In this document: positions 7,352-15,244 of the stretch, one piece after another
Position numbering within the stretch: the stretch's first letter is position 1
Layout of the letters: each line of letters starts with the position of its first letter
Assembly: GCA_963930185.1 (NCBI GenBank)
Contig: CAWVLT010000074.1
Span: forward strand, 62,001-126,000
Length of the DNA: 64,000 bases
Origin: JAGZEG01 sp963930185
Lineage (GTDB): Bacteria > Actinomycetota > Coriobacteriia > Coriobacteriales > UMGS124
Direction: 5' to 3'
The notes under the pieces: model-generated
The model's input: only the letters and a program-made list of their open reading frames with translations
Told to the model about the DNA's origin: nothing
Database searches by the model: none
Position numbers and translations under genes: made by a program

Positions 7352-8878
7352 TCACACTCCCAGCTTGCGCTGCAACTCGGTCTTGTTGTGCACCTCGAGC
7401 TTGCCATAGATACGCTGGGTGTGGCCGCGCACGGTGTTCTCCGAGAGGTAGAGCGTCTCGGCGATGTAGGCGCGCGTGCGTCCCTGGCACAGGTACAGCA
7501 GCACTTCCTCCTCGCGCTGCGTGAGACCGTGGTCGGCGGCCGCCTGTCGGCAGACCTCCTCAAGCCGGTCGGGGGAGCCGCTGTCGGGGCGCTTCTGGAA
7601 GTCGGAGAAGATGAGCGAGAGCGTTGGATCGCGCCAGTCGAAGAACAGAATGGCAAAGACGAGCAGGGCGAAGAAGAGGACGCCGATGTAGAAGGCGTTG
7701 TCGAACGGGGGAGTGATCCCAAAGAGCGAGAGGCCCTCGATAAGGAGGCGCGGCGCCTCGTAGGAGATTCGCGCGATGCCAAAGATGACAAACGGGTGCA
7801 GGGTGCTGTGATGGGATATGTCAGCGAACACGAGCCACGTGAACATGACGAGTAGGCTGCCCGCCGCCGCACGCACGTGATTGCCGATGACGTTTGCCAC
7901 GGGGGCTATCGCGCACAGAAGCACGATGCCCAGAAGCAGCAGAAAGATCGACCACACCTGCTGGAATGTGAAAGAACCGCTCTTGAAGAACAGCATATAG
8001 ATGATGATGAGGGCCACGGTTATCTCGGCTAGGCAGCATATGGTTGAGAGCGAGAGGCTGGCGCTGTCCGAGACGTTGTCGCCGACGATGCGTATCGCGT
8101 AGAAGAACACGCGATAGCACGCCACGAACGCCGCGACCTTCCAAAGCGGGCCCGAGGCAGTGCCGAGGTTGGTGCACCACATCGTGGCAGGGATGTCCGC
8201 GGAGCTCGCAGGGCCGGCATCGGGCTGGGCCGGCGGCCGGCGGGTGGACTGTGACTGGCAGGCGGCCGGCGGCAGGTGCCGGCTTGCAAGGCCGAGCAGG
8301 GCGATCGACGCAAGGGGGAGCAGGCTGATGAAGGGCACGGCGACCCAGGGCAAGATGTAGTATAGGCAGAGCTTGGCCGTGCAGCCAACCACGTGGGCGG
8401 CGAGGATGCATCCTACCGTCGAGCGGATGTCCAGCCTGCTGAGAAACACGCCCCATCGTATGTAGAGCCAGGCCATGCCGACTTCCGTGGCTATGGTGCT
8501 CAGCGCATGGACAATCGCGGGCTCTCCCTCGACGAGGCCGGTCGCGGGAAGGGTGAACAGGGCCATCGTGATGGCTATGGGCCAGTCTGCCGGATAGGAC
8601 AGCCGGACCCTATCTGCGTGTCTGCGCCCGTACAGAAGGGCGATGATCAGTGTGACGATCATGGTCGCGGCGCACAGCGTGTCCCAGAGATAGCTGGGCT
8701 CGAGGCCCCTCTCGCCGTTCATCCAGCCGATCCAGACGTTGCCGCAGCACAACCCGAGAAACCACGGGCCGTATGTGTCAAAAAGCTGTCTCAGCGAGTT
8801 TTCGGGGCCAATCAAGTGTGTCCGCCTTGCCGATGAGGGAGCGTCAGAGGATATGCGCAGCGCATCGCGAGTGTCCAT
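7352..8878 (-). CDS. LuxR-type regulator with polytopic membrane domain
   Basis: A 508-residue protein with about twelve hydrophobic segments (~20-420) and a C-terminal LuxR helix-turn-helix (HGLTQREEEVLLYLCQGRT, then NTVRGHTQRIYGKL). The ATG at 8878 has a GGAG site 7 bp upstream and is preferred over an in-frame TTG at 8905. It is divergent from the flavoprotein gene at 9101 across a 222-bp gap with a short repeat, the arrangement expected for a regulator of that reductase. It converges on the preceding LuxR gene with only 47 bp between. Ligand unknown. Confidence 0.85.
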   Translation of the reverse strand: MDTRDALRISSDAPSSARRTHLIGPENSLRQLFDTYGPWFLGLCCGNVWIGWMNGERGLEPSYLWDTLCAATMIVTLIIALLYGRRHADRVRLSYPADWPIAITMALFTLPATGLVEGEPAIVHALSTIATEVGMAWLYIRWGVFLSRLDIRSTVGCILAAHVVGCTAKLCLYYILPWVAVPFISLLPLASIALLGLASRHLPPAACQSQSTRRPPAQPDAGPASSADIPATMWCTNLGTASGPLWKVAAFVACYRVFFYAIRIVGDNVSDSASLSLSTICCLAEITVALIIIYMLFFKSGSFTFQQVWSIFLLLLGIVLLCAIAPVANVIGNHVRAAAGSLLVMFTWLVFADISHHSTLHPFVIFGIARISYEAPRLLIEGLSLFGITPPFDNAFYIGVLFFALLVFAILFFDWRDPTLSLIFSDFQKRPDSGSPDRLEEVCRQAAADHGLTQREEEVLLYLCQGRTRAYIAETLYLSENTVRGHTQRIYGKLEVHNKTELQRKLGV

Positions 8879-8894
8879 GAGGAGGCTCCAGACG

Positions 8895-8910
8895 TCAACG
8901 TACAAAACGT
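8895..8910. promoter_or_regulatory. Direct repeat AACGTAC, candidate LuxR operator
   Basis: Two copies of AACGTAC (8895-8901 and 8904-8910), 9 bp apart, lie just upstream of the LuxR start in the gap shared with the divergent flavoprotein. The position fits an operator; there is no other evidence. Confidence 0.35.
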
Positions 8911-9100
8911 ACCTATTGCTCTAGCGGCCATTTTAGTCCGTTTCGTCATCTTGTGCCGGGCGGAAACGGGGCATTGTATGCAGCGTTGTGTACGTGCCGG
9001 TCGTCGAGACCAATCGCCAAGACCCCTCGTCGCTTGAGGAGAGTTGCTTGCGATGGCCCGGCAAGGACGGCTGGTCAGATCAAGAAAGAAGGAGTGTCGA

Positions 9101-10732
9101 ATGGAATCCCTCATGAAGTCCCGCCGCGCGTTCCTCAAGACCACGGGCCTCGCCCTGGGCGGCGCCCTCACCGTCGGCATGATGGCTAAGGCCCCCGCGC
9201 CCGCCCTTGCCAGCGAGAACGACGCGGCGGCCTCGGTCGACGAGATCAGCTGGGACGAGGAGTACGACGTGATCGTCGTCGGCGGCGGCCTGGCCGGCAT
9301 GGCCTCGGCGCTGACCGTGGCCCTCGAGGGCAACGGCGCCACCTGCCTGCTGCTCGAGAAGGACGGCAAGGAGCTCGGCGGCGGCAACAGCCAGTTCTCC
9401 GCCGGCCGCGTCCTGTGGACCAAGCCGGAGGCCCAGGAGGGCTTCACCGAGTACCTCAAGGAGCTGCGCGCCGAGATGGACAACACGCCAGACGACGTGC
9501 TCGCCGCCTATGCCGAGGGCATCTGCGAGAACCTCGACTGGCTGCGCACCCTGCCCAACTGGAAGGAGGAGGACGTCACCATCGGCGAGTTCTTCGAGCC
9601 CGGCACCGGTTCCTCCTGCTACCCTGAGTACGGTGAGATGCCCCATGCCTTCAACCTGGGCAACCTCTACTTCAACAGCGACAACGAGGACGGCATCAAC
9701 CACGTCCAGAAGCTCATCTACACCGAGCTCCAGTCGCACACCGACGTCGTGACCCACAAGCTCGAGTCCGCCATGACCGCCCTCGTGCAGGATCCTGCGA
9801 CCAAGACCATCCTCGGCGTGACCTACGAGAACGGTGGCACCACCATCTACGCCAAGGCGAACTCCGGCGTCATCATGTGCTGCGGCGGCTTTGAGAACAA
9901 CCCCCAGATGCGTGGCGACTACCTGTCCGCCGCCACGGCACGCCCCATCGCCGCCCAGACCAACGACGGTGACGGTATCATCGCCTGCGCCAAGGTCGGC
10001 GCCGACATGTGGCACATGAACAGCGCCGCCGGCTTCTGGACGAGCATCTCCGAGATCGAGGGTACCACGACCGCCATGCGCATGCCCAAGCAGCTGGGCA
10101 TCACCGTAGCCGTCAACGGCCGCCGCTTCTACATGGACTGGGACACCGACGTGGCCGTGGACTGGGATGCCATGGAGGAGGGCAACCTCTCCACGCACGT
10201 GGGCTCGCGTCACGGCCACATGCAGTTCGGTGGCGAGTGGCCGCACCTCCCCATGCCCAAGACCACGTGGTTCATCTGCGACGACGCCGTGTATGCAGAC
10301 GTGTGCGACTCGGTGGGTTATGACCCCATCGAGGTCGGTGGCTACGGGTTTACGGCCGATACCATCGAGGACCTGGCCGCTGCCATCGAGGTTCCCGCCG
10401 ACGAGCTCGCCAAGACCGTGGAGCAGTGGAACGAGTGCTGCGCCAACGGCGAGGACGTGTACTTCCACCGTCCCGCCAGCAAGATGACGGCCGTCTCCAC
10501 CGCACCGTTCTACGCGTTGCACTGCTCCGCCACCATGCTTAACACCGACGGCGGCGCCCGCCGCAGCGCCAAGGGCGAGATCATCGACCTGTACGGCGAG
10601 CCCATCCCGCACCTGTACAGCGCTGGCGAGTTTGGCTCCATCTGGAGCAACATGTACAACGGCGGCGGCAACCTGGGCGAGTGCCTGGCCTTCGGTCGCA
10701 TCTCCGTGCGCAACTGCCTGGGCATCGCGTAA
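9101..10732 (+). CDS. Tat-exported FAD-dependent reductase
   Basis: A 543-residue flavoprotein of the fumarate reductase/succinate dehydrogenase flavoprotein family. It has a Tat signal (KSRRAFLKT, RR at 8-9), a Rossmann FAD motif GGGLAG at 60-65, a second FAD contact (ANSGVIMCCGGFENN) and a C-terminal FAD motif (LYSAGEFGSIWSNMYNGGGNLGECLAFGR). There is no FMN domain. The Arg/His set of true fumarate reductases is not recognisable, so the substrate is probably different. AAGGAG 6 bp before ATG 9101 fixes the start. It is divergent from a membrane LuxR gene that likely controls it. It would act outside the membrane as a terminal reductase; substrate unknown. Confidence 0.87.
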   Translation: MESLMKSRRAFLKTTGLALGGALTVGMMAKAPAPALASENDAAASVDEISWDEEYDVIVVGGGLAGMASALTVALEGNGATCLLLEKDGKELGGGNSQFSAGRVLWTKPEAQEGFTEYLKELRAEMDNTPDDVLAAYAEGICENLDWLRTLPNWKEEDVTIGEFFEPGTGSSCYPEYGEMPHAFNLGNLYFNSDNEDGINHVQKLIYTELQSHTDVVTHKLESAMTALVQDPATKTILGVTYENGGTTIYAKANSGVIMCCGGFENNPQMRGDYLSAATARPIAAQTNDGDGIIACAKVGADMWHMNSAAGFWTSISEIEGTTTAMRMPKQLGITVAVNGRRFYMDWDTDVAVDWDAMEEGNLSTHVGSRHGHMQFGGEWPHLPMPKTTWFICDDAVYADVCDSVGYDPIEVGGYGFTADTIEDLAAAIEVPADELAKTVEQWNECCANGEDVYFHRPASKMTAVSTAPFYALHCSATMLNTDGGARRSAKGEIIDLYGEPIPHLYSAGEFGSIWSNMYNGGGNLGECLAFGRISVRNCLGIA

Positions 10733-10829
10733 GGAGAGGACACGGGGCGTAAGGCGTACGACGAGAGGGGGTGTGAGGGTGCTCTGTCGTAAGAGCCTGG
10801 CCACACCCTGAGTCCAAGAAAGTGCCATA

Positions 10830-10859
10830 GGGGCGTCGGAATGGATCTTCCGACGCCCC
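10830..10859 (+). terminator. Terminator after flavoprotein 2
   Basis: GGGGCGTCGGAA and TTCCGACGCCCC form a perfect 12-bp stem with a 6-nt loop, about 100 bp past the stop codon. Confidence 0.8.
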
Positions 10860-10875
10860 CTGTTTGCATATGTTT

Positions 10876-11172
10876 CTATCGCGCCCGGGTATATGTGCGC
10901 CCACGGGTGTTCCCGTGGGCCTCCAAGACTCCCTCTTCGACAAGTCTGGCCAGAAGGCGCTGAGCCGTGCGTGTGGATATCCCGCAGCGCTCTGCGGCGT
11001 CTCTTACGGTTATGGGCTCGCTTCTGTCGAGCAGCTCAAGAACCGCGCGACTTCTGGGGTCTTGCGTGACGTGCAGGGAGGGTTCCGTGTATTGTCGCAA
11101 TATATGTCGCAATACAGATGTCCTAATGGATAGCGACCTTTTCTTTGCGACATTGCGACACAATTGCGTCAC
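10876..11172 (-). pseudogene. Winged-helix DNA-binding fragment
   Basis: A 98-residue frame whose C-terminal half (from about residue 40) is a winged helix: AVLELLDRSEPITVRDAAERC, then STRTAQRLLARLVEEGVLEA. The same kind of domain ends many AAA_4/Fic-type regulators. The GTG start has no ribosome-binding site and follows an in-frame TGA directly. The N-terminal part (CRNVAKK and similar) is encoded by the GTCGCAAT repeats described separately. It is most likely the surviving 3' end of a larger regulator gene. A small autoregulated repressor is the alternative. Confidence 0.45.
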
Positions 11173-11216
11173 CCTATGTCAGCGTGACGTGTCGCAATAT
11201 GTCGTAATGTCGCAAT
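11094..11216. repeat. Cluster of GTCGCAAT repeats in both orientations
   Basis: Exact copies of GTCGCAAT lie at 11094, 11106, 11191 and 11209, with one inverted copy (ATTGCGAC) at 11152. Near copies are at 11144, 11163 and 11201. The cluster spans the 5' end of the winged-helix frame and its upstream region, so it is either an operator array or the DNA trace of a coding repeat of the RNVA type. Confidence 0.7.
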
Positions 11217-11220
11217 GAAA

Positions 11221-11255
11221 GCGCCCGCCATCCCGATGCTCGAGATGACGGGCGC
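11221..11255 (-). terminator. Terminator of the rhodanese/FMN operon
   Basis: Read on the minus strand, GCGCCCGTCATCTCGA pairs with the mirror arm ending GGCGGGCGC, with two G-U pairs, followed by TTTCATT. It lies about 65 bp past the FMN-carrier stop. Confidence 0.7.
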
Positions 11256-11320
11256 TTCTTGGCTCGATCCTGCTGGCTCGCCGCCCCTTTTGGGATATGA
11301 GCGGCGCGCCTCTTTACGCG

Positions 11321-11995
11321 TTACGCGTAGTACTTCTGCGTGTGGTAGGCGCACAGGGCCTGCAGCACGCTCATGATGTTGGACGTCGAGACGGTGGCGC
11401 CGGTGACGGCGTCCACGTCGATGGCGCCCAGCTGGGTGCCGTAACCGCCCCAGCCGTTCACGTCGGCTATGGTGAGCCCCACGAGCTTCTGGACGAAGTT
11501 CTCGTCCATGTACTCCTGCGTGTAGTCGGGCTGGCCGTGGATGGGGTTGCTGTCGCCCCAGAAGCCCACGTTGTAGCCCTCGTTCTGCGTGAAGAGCAGC
11601 TGGCGGATCTTCGCCTCGTCGGCGGTGTCCTTGTTGTTCAGCAGCTCGACGTACATGACCGAGCGATAGTTGCTCGCCGCGTCACGGCAGGTGCACGAGG
11701 TGAAGGCGACCTGATAGCGCGTGAACGTCGAGTTCTTGTTCTCGAACAGGATGATCGCGTTGAGGTCGTCCTCCACGCCGCCGCTGGCGTAGTGCTTGAA
11801 GGGCAGCAGCGTGTACTCGCCGAGCTGCTGGTAGCCGCCGGCCTCTTCCTCGGCACCGGCCTGCTCGCCCTCGGTCGCCTCGTCGGCAGCCTGCTCGTCA
11901 GCCAGCGCGCCTGCGGCCACGCCGCAGCAGGCGAGCGCCGACATTGCGCCAGCGGCGATGAACGACCTGCGCGTCATGCTCTTGGTGTCCTCCAT
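11321..11995 (-). CDS. Tat-exported FMN-binding (flavinylated) protein
   Basis: A 224-residue secreted protein with a Tat signal (TRRSFIAAGA, RR at 9-10), an acidic low-complexity spacer (~30-52) and a C-terminal FMN_bind segment ending in DAVTGAT at 195-201, the sequence ApbE modifies by attaching FMN to the Thr (T201). There is no FAD or catalytic domain, so it probably carries single electrons between a membrane donor and a partner. It follows the rhodanese-like gene by a few bases, so they form one operon. The ATG at 11995 is preferred over a GTG at 12004, because the AGGG before it gives sensible spacing. The middle region (~60-160) resembles nothing I recognise. Confidence 0.8.
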   Translation of the reverse strand: MEDTKSMTRRSFIAAGAMSALACCGVAAGALADEQAADEATEGEQAGAEEEAGGYQQLGEYTLLPFKHYASGGVEDDLNAIILFENKNSTFTRYQVAFTSCTCRDAASNYRSVMYVELLNNKDTADEAKIRQLLFTQNEGYNVGFWGDSNPIHGQPDYTQEYMDENFVQKLVGLTIADVNGWGGYGTQLGAIDVDAVTGATVSTSNIMSVLQALCAYHTQKYYA

Positions 11996-12010
11996 GGTCG
12001 TCACCCTGAC

Positions 12011-12730
12011 CTACGCGACCGGATGCAGGCGGTCGAAGTCGATGTAGGCGTAGTCGGCACGCCACGTGCAGTAGTAGTTGTTGCCGTCGGCCTCCTCGGA
12101 GTACTGGATGAGCTCCAGCGCGTTGTCGCCGGCATAGGTCCAGTTGCCGCCGATGTTGTACAGCAGGTTCTCGTCCCAGCCGAGGAAGGCGAGCAGGGCC
12201 TTGCACATGCCGGCGTAACCGCCGCCGCCGCACATGAAGAAGATGGCCTTGTCCTTGGGGAACAGGTCATCGAGGATGAGCTGGGACTCCTCGAAGTTGG
12301 GCGTGGCGCTGGTGATGTTGCCGTCGGCGTCCCACTCGAGGGTGAACAGGGTGGTGCCGTCATAGGCACCCTCGACGGGCAGCTCGCTCAGGGTCGCCAG
12401 GTAGGGATAGGGGACGATCTTGAAGCCGGTGATGGTGGCGGACAGGTCGGCGTTGCCACCGATGGCTGCGTAGTCCGCCGGGTCGAAGAGCATGCGGACG
12501 TCGCGGTAGGCCACGTCGGGGCGGCCGAGCCACTGGTCGATGGTCTCGATGTTGATGTTCTTGTCAACGCCGAAGTCGCTCTCCGGGTCGACCTCGGGGG
12601 CGGGCAGGGGCTCGAGCTCGGCGGCGGTCTCCTCGGCGATCGCGGTGCCGGCGATGCCGGCCATGGCGGCGGCGCCTGCCATGGTGGCCATGCCCTTCAT
12701 GAAGCTGCGGCGATCCATCTTGGTGCTCAT
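12011..12730 (-). CDS. Tat-exported rhodanese-like protein
   Basis: A 239-residue protein with a Tat signal (DRRSFMKGM, RR at 7-8) and a C-terminal rhodanese-like fold. The segment YRDVRMLFDPADYAAIGG (~75-92) corresponds to the N-terminal part of the domain. KAIFFMCGGGGYAGM (~161-175) is the active-site loop with Cys167, followed by LLYNIGGNWTY. Rhodaneses carry sulfur as a Cys persulfide. The loop here is Gly-rich and lacks the usual Arg, so the substrate may differ. AAAAGGAGG before the ATG at 12730 fixes the start. It leads an operon with the FMN carrier and is divergent from a LysR gene, so the pair is probably induced by a sulfur compound or organic acceptor (inference). Confidence 0.7.
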   Translation of the reverse strand: MSTKMDRRSFMKGMATMAGAAAMAGIAGTAIAEETAAELEPLPAPEVDPESDFGVDKNINIETIDQWLGRPDVAYRDVRMLFDPADYAAIGGNADLSATITGFKIVPYPYLATLSELPVEGAYDGTTLFTLEWDADGNITSATPNFEESQLILDDLFPKDKAIFFMCGGGGYAGMCKALLAFLGWDENLLYNIGGNWTYAGDNALELIQYSEEADGNNYYCTWRADYAYIDFDRLHPVA

Positions 12731-12820
12731 ATGACATCCTCCTTTTCGTCCGGGCGGGCCTGGTTGCGCCAAGCCCAGCCATCCTTGTTTGCTATGGTAT
12801 CCTTACGTGCCAAAGGGGAG

Positions 12821-12849
12821 GCTGCACCATATCAGTGCGGGGGTGCAGC
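12821..12849. promoter_or_regulatory. Inverted repeat, candidate LysR operator
   Basis: GCTGCACC (12821-12828) and GGTGCAGC (12842-12849) form a perfect 8-bp inverted repeat with a 13-bp spacer, in the 140-bp gap between the LysR gene and the divergent rhodanese/FMN operon. Spacing and place suit a LysR dimer site. Confidence 0.45.
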
Positions 12850-12870
12850 AATAAATTACGGAGACGTCAC

Positions 12871-13749
12871 ATGGACATTCGCCAGCTTCAGTGCTTCGCA
12901 GAGGTCGCGACGTTGGGCAGCTACACAAAGGCCGCCGGTGCGCTGTTTCTCACGCGCCAGGCGCTGAGCCGCACGGTCAAGCAGCTTGAGGCCGAGCTTG
13001 GCTTCGCCCTGTTCGACCTGGACGACGGCCGCATCTCCCTTACCGACCAGGGCCGCAGGTTCTACTCGGAGATAGACCCCGTGCTCGATGAGTTCAACGC
13101 GCTGCGGGCGCGCTGGGGCGCCCAGACGAAGAGGCCTGTCCTGAACCTGGCCATGGCTCGTGGGTTCTTCGACGTGGTGGAGAACGACTTCATCTCGGGC
13201 TTCTTCGAGCGCGACGCCGAGTTCCACGTCACGGTCGAGGAGTCGCATGCTGACGGCGTTCTGGACATGGTGCGCTCCGGCAGCGCGGAGGTGGGGCTGC
13301 TTGGCACCCACCCGCAGTTCTTGCATGACTTTGACTACCTGGCCCTGGCGCATCCCGGCTACAACCTGCTTGTCCCCGTGCAGAACGAGCTCGCGGGCCG
13401 GACCTATCTCGAGCTCGAGGATCTTGACGGGCAGCCGCTGGTCACGCTTGGGAAGAAGAACCATCTGCACCGACTGTTCACCGCCGAGTGCGAGCGCGCT
13501 GGCGTGCATCCCGACATTCTCATCGAGACCTCGGAGGACGTGCTGCGAGACAAGTACGTGAGCGAGGCGGCGGCGCTGGCGTTTGCCTGCTCGCCGAAGT
13601 CATCGCGCCCCAACGTGCCCACGGTGTGCCTGCCCCTGTGCATGCGCGACGCGCAGATATTCGGCACCTATGCGATCAGGCGGCGGGGTACGCCACTGAC
13701 GGTTGCGGCCAGCAGGTTCTGGTCGTGTCTGGAGGAGCAGGCGATCTAA
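12871..13749 (+). CDS. LysR-family transcriptional regulator
   Basis: A 292-residue LysR protein. The N-terminal winged helix is clear (MDIRQLQCFAEVATLGSYTK, then LTRQALSRTVKQLEAELG), followed by a linker helix and a two-lobed effector domain (~90-290). ATG 12871 has ACGGAG just upstream. It is divergent from the rhodanese/FMN operon, the standard place for a LysR activator of that operon. The C-terminal effector domain carries several Cys residues (for example CLPLCMRD), which might allow redox or thiol sensing; this is inference. Confidence 0.88.
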   Translation: MDIRQLQCFAEVATLGSYTKAAGALFLTRQALSRTVKQLEAELGFALFDLDDGRISLTDQGRRFYSEIDPVLDEFNALRARWGAQTKRPVLNLAMARGFFDVVENDFISGFFERDAEFHVTVEESHADGVLDMVRSGSAEVGLLGTHPQFLHDFDYLALAHPGYNLLVPVQNELAGRTYLELEDLDGQPLVTLGKKNHLHRLFTAECERAGVHPDILIETSEDVLRDKYVSEAAALAFACSPKSSRPNVPTVCLPLCMRDAQIFGTYAIRRRGTPLTVAASRFWSCLEEQAI

Positions 13750-13869
13750 AAGGCGCCCTGGCCGACGATTGGCGTAGGCTGGATTTGAGGCGAGGCGTAG
13801 CGTCCCGTTCGCGGGCCGGTGCGAGCCCCTCGCAATTTCTTGCTGCGCCTCCGTGCAAACTCCCTGTTT

Positions 13870-13897
13870 TTGCTCTCCCCGCTTCGCTCGATACACT
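13870..13897 (+). promoter_or_regulatory. Candidate promoter of the DUF169 gene
   Basis: TTGCTC (13870-13875) and TACACT (13892-13897) are separated by 16 bp, about 150 bp upstream of the gene. The match to sigma-70 consensus is moderate. The rest of the 296-bp gap (13750-14045) shows no gene. Confidence 0.35.
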
Positions 13898-14045
13898 GAA
13901 AAGTAGTTGGTCGCGAGACTACGCCCTGTGGGGCTGGGCCTTTGAGGGGCTTTTCCGCCTGTCTCGGCCTGGCCTCAACGGGCGTCTTCCGCGGCATCCT
14001 CGCGCCGTACGCGGGGAGAAGGAGACATCGAGGGAAGGGGAGATC

Positions 14046-14990
14046 ATGGAGCTCAATCGTCGTGACTTTCTTAAGGGGATCGGTGCTGCCGCCGCTACCG
14101 CCGGCGTTGCCGGCGCCGCGATCGCCAGCGCTGAGGAGGCTCCCGCCGAGGAGGCCGAGGGCGCCGAGGCTGCCGCCGACGTGTCCTACGCCGACTTCAA
14201 CGCGTTCGTGAAGTCCACCCTGCGTATGGACTGCGACGTCATTGGCATCAAGTTCTACGAGAGCCATGACGACGTGCCCGCCGAGGCCGTGCACCCCGTG
14301 GCGGACATGGGCAAGCACATGGCGACCTGCCAGGCGCTGAGCCTTGCCCGCTACAACGGGCAGACCATCTGCATGAGCGCCGAGGACGAGTGGTGCTGGG
14401 CGCCGCTTGTTGGCTATGGCATTGTGGACTGCAGCGAGGGCACCGAGGCCTTTGACACGATCATCCAGTATCTAAACATTGCCGACATGGACCAGGCCGC
14501 CCGCTTCTATGCCGAGGAGTATCCCAGGCTCGAGCTGGGCAAGTACGCCGCATGGGTCATCGGGCCGCTGAGCACCATCACCTACGAGCCCGACGTCGTC
14601 ATGGTCTACGGCGACCCGTTCGCGATCAACTGGCTGTGCCTCAACGCCAAGCACCTCGACGGCAAGACCATCGCCTCGAACTTCGACTGCATCGACTCGT
14701 GCGTGTACGAGATGGTCAACACCATGACGCGCCAGGACTACCAGATCTGCTTCCCCGACTGCGGCGAGATCGTTCGCGCCCGCACCAAGCAGAGCGACGC
14801 CGTGTTCTGCATCCCGGGCTCCAAGCTGCAGCAGTTCATGAACTGCGTGATGACGTTTGGCAAGGATCAGTTCACCTACAACTTCGAGATCCAGTACGAG
14901 TATCCGCTCGACTACACGCGCCCGCCCTTCTACAACGAGGTCTTCGAGATGTGGGGACTGGAGACCGGCGAGGACTGGGCTCTGGGATAA
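14046..14990 (+). CDS. Tat-exported DUF169-family protein
   Basis: A 314-residue protein with a Tat signal (NRRDFLKGIG, RR at 5-6), an acidic spacer (~28-48) and a DUF169 domain filling the rest: CDVIGIKFYES, then HMATCQALSLARYNGQTICM, with WCWAPLVGYGIVDC and later QICFPDCGEIVRARTK. DUF169 proteins are mostly cytoplasmic and without an assigned reaction, so an exported copy is noteworthy. About nine Cys are spread through the domain. AAGGGGAG just before ATG 14046 sets the start. It stands alone between a LysR gene and a terminator. Export through Tat suggests a folded, possibly cofactor-bearing protein linked to the extracytoplasmic redox system (inference). Confidence 0.75.
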   Translation: MELNRRDFLKGIGAAAATAGVAGAAIASAEEAPAEEAEGAEAAADVSYADFNAFVKSTLRMDCDVIGIKFYESHDDVPAEAVHPVADMGKHMATCQALSLARYNGQTICMSAEDEWCWAPLVGYGIVDCSEGTEAFDTIIQYLNIADMDQAARFYAEEYPRLELGKYAAWVIGPLSTITYEPDVVMVYGDPFAINWLCLNAKHLDGKTIASNFDCIDSCVYEMVNTMTRQDYQICFPDCGEIVRARTKQSDAVFCIPGSKLQQFMNCVMTFGKDQFTYNFEIQYEYPLDYTRPPFYNEVFEMWGLETGEDWALG

Positions 14991-15063
14991 TCGGCTCGAA
15001 AGAGGTGCTCGAAAGGGTCGAGAGGGTTTGAGGTCTGACCAGGCGGTTTGGCCCAGACGGAAA

Positions 15064-15095
15064 GGGGCCACCGGCGATATGATGCCGGTGGCCCC
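15064..15095 (+). terminator. Intrinsic terminator after the DUF169 gene
   Basis: GGGGCCACCGGC and GCCGGTGGCCCC form a perfect 12-bp stem with an 8-nt loop, preceded by AAA and followed by TTTT. Confidence 0.88.
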
Positions 15096-15244
15096 TTTTG
15101 CGTGGGTGTCGGCCTTCTGCCGTCCGGGTGTCATCCGGTGGTGACGATGATGACAATAATGGTGATGGTGGTGGTAATAATAATACATGCGTATTATAGT
15201 GGATGACTAAATGCGGCACCTTCTCGATGGCGGAGGGAAGTTCC

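Noticed and set aside
11094..11216. CRISPR-like reading of the GTCGCAAT repeats
   Set aside because: Repeats are 8 bp, unevenly spaced and in both orientations, with no spacers of constant length and no cas genes.
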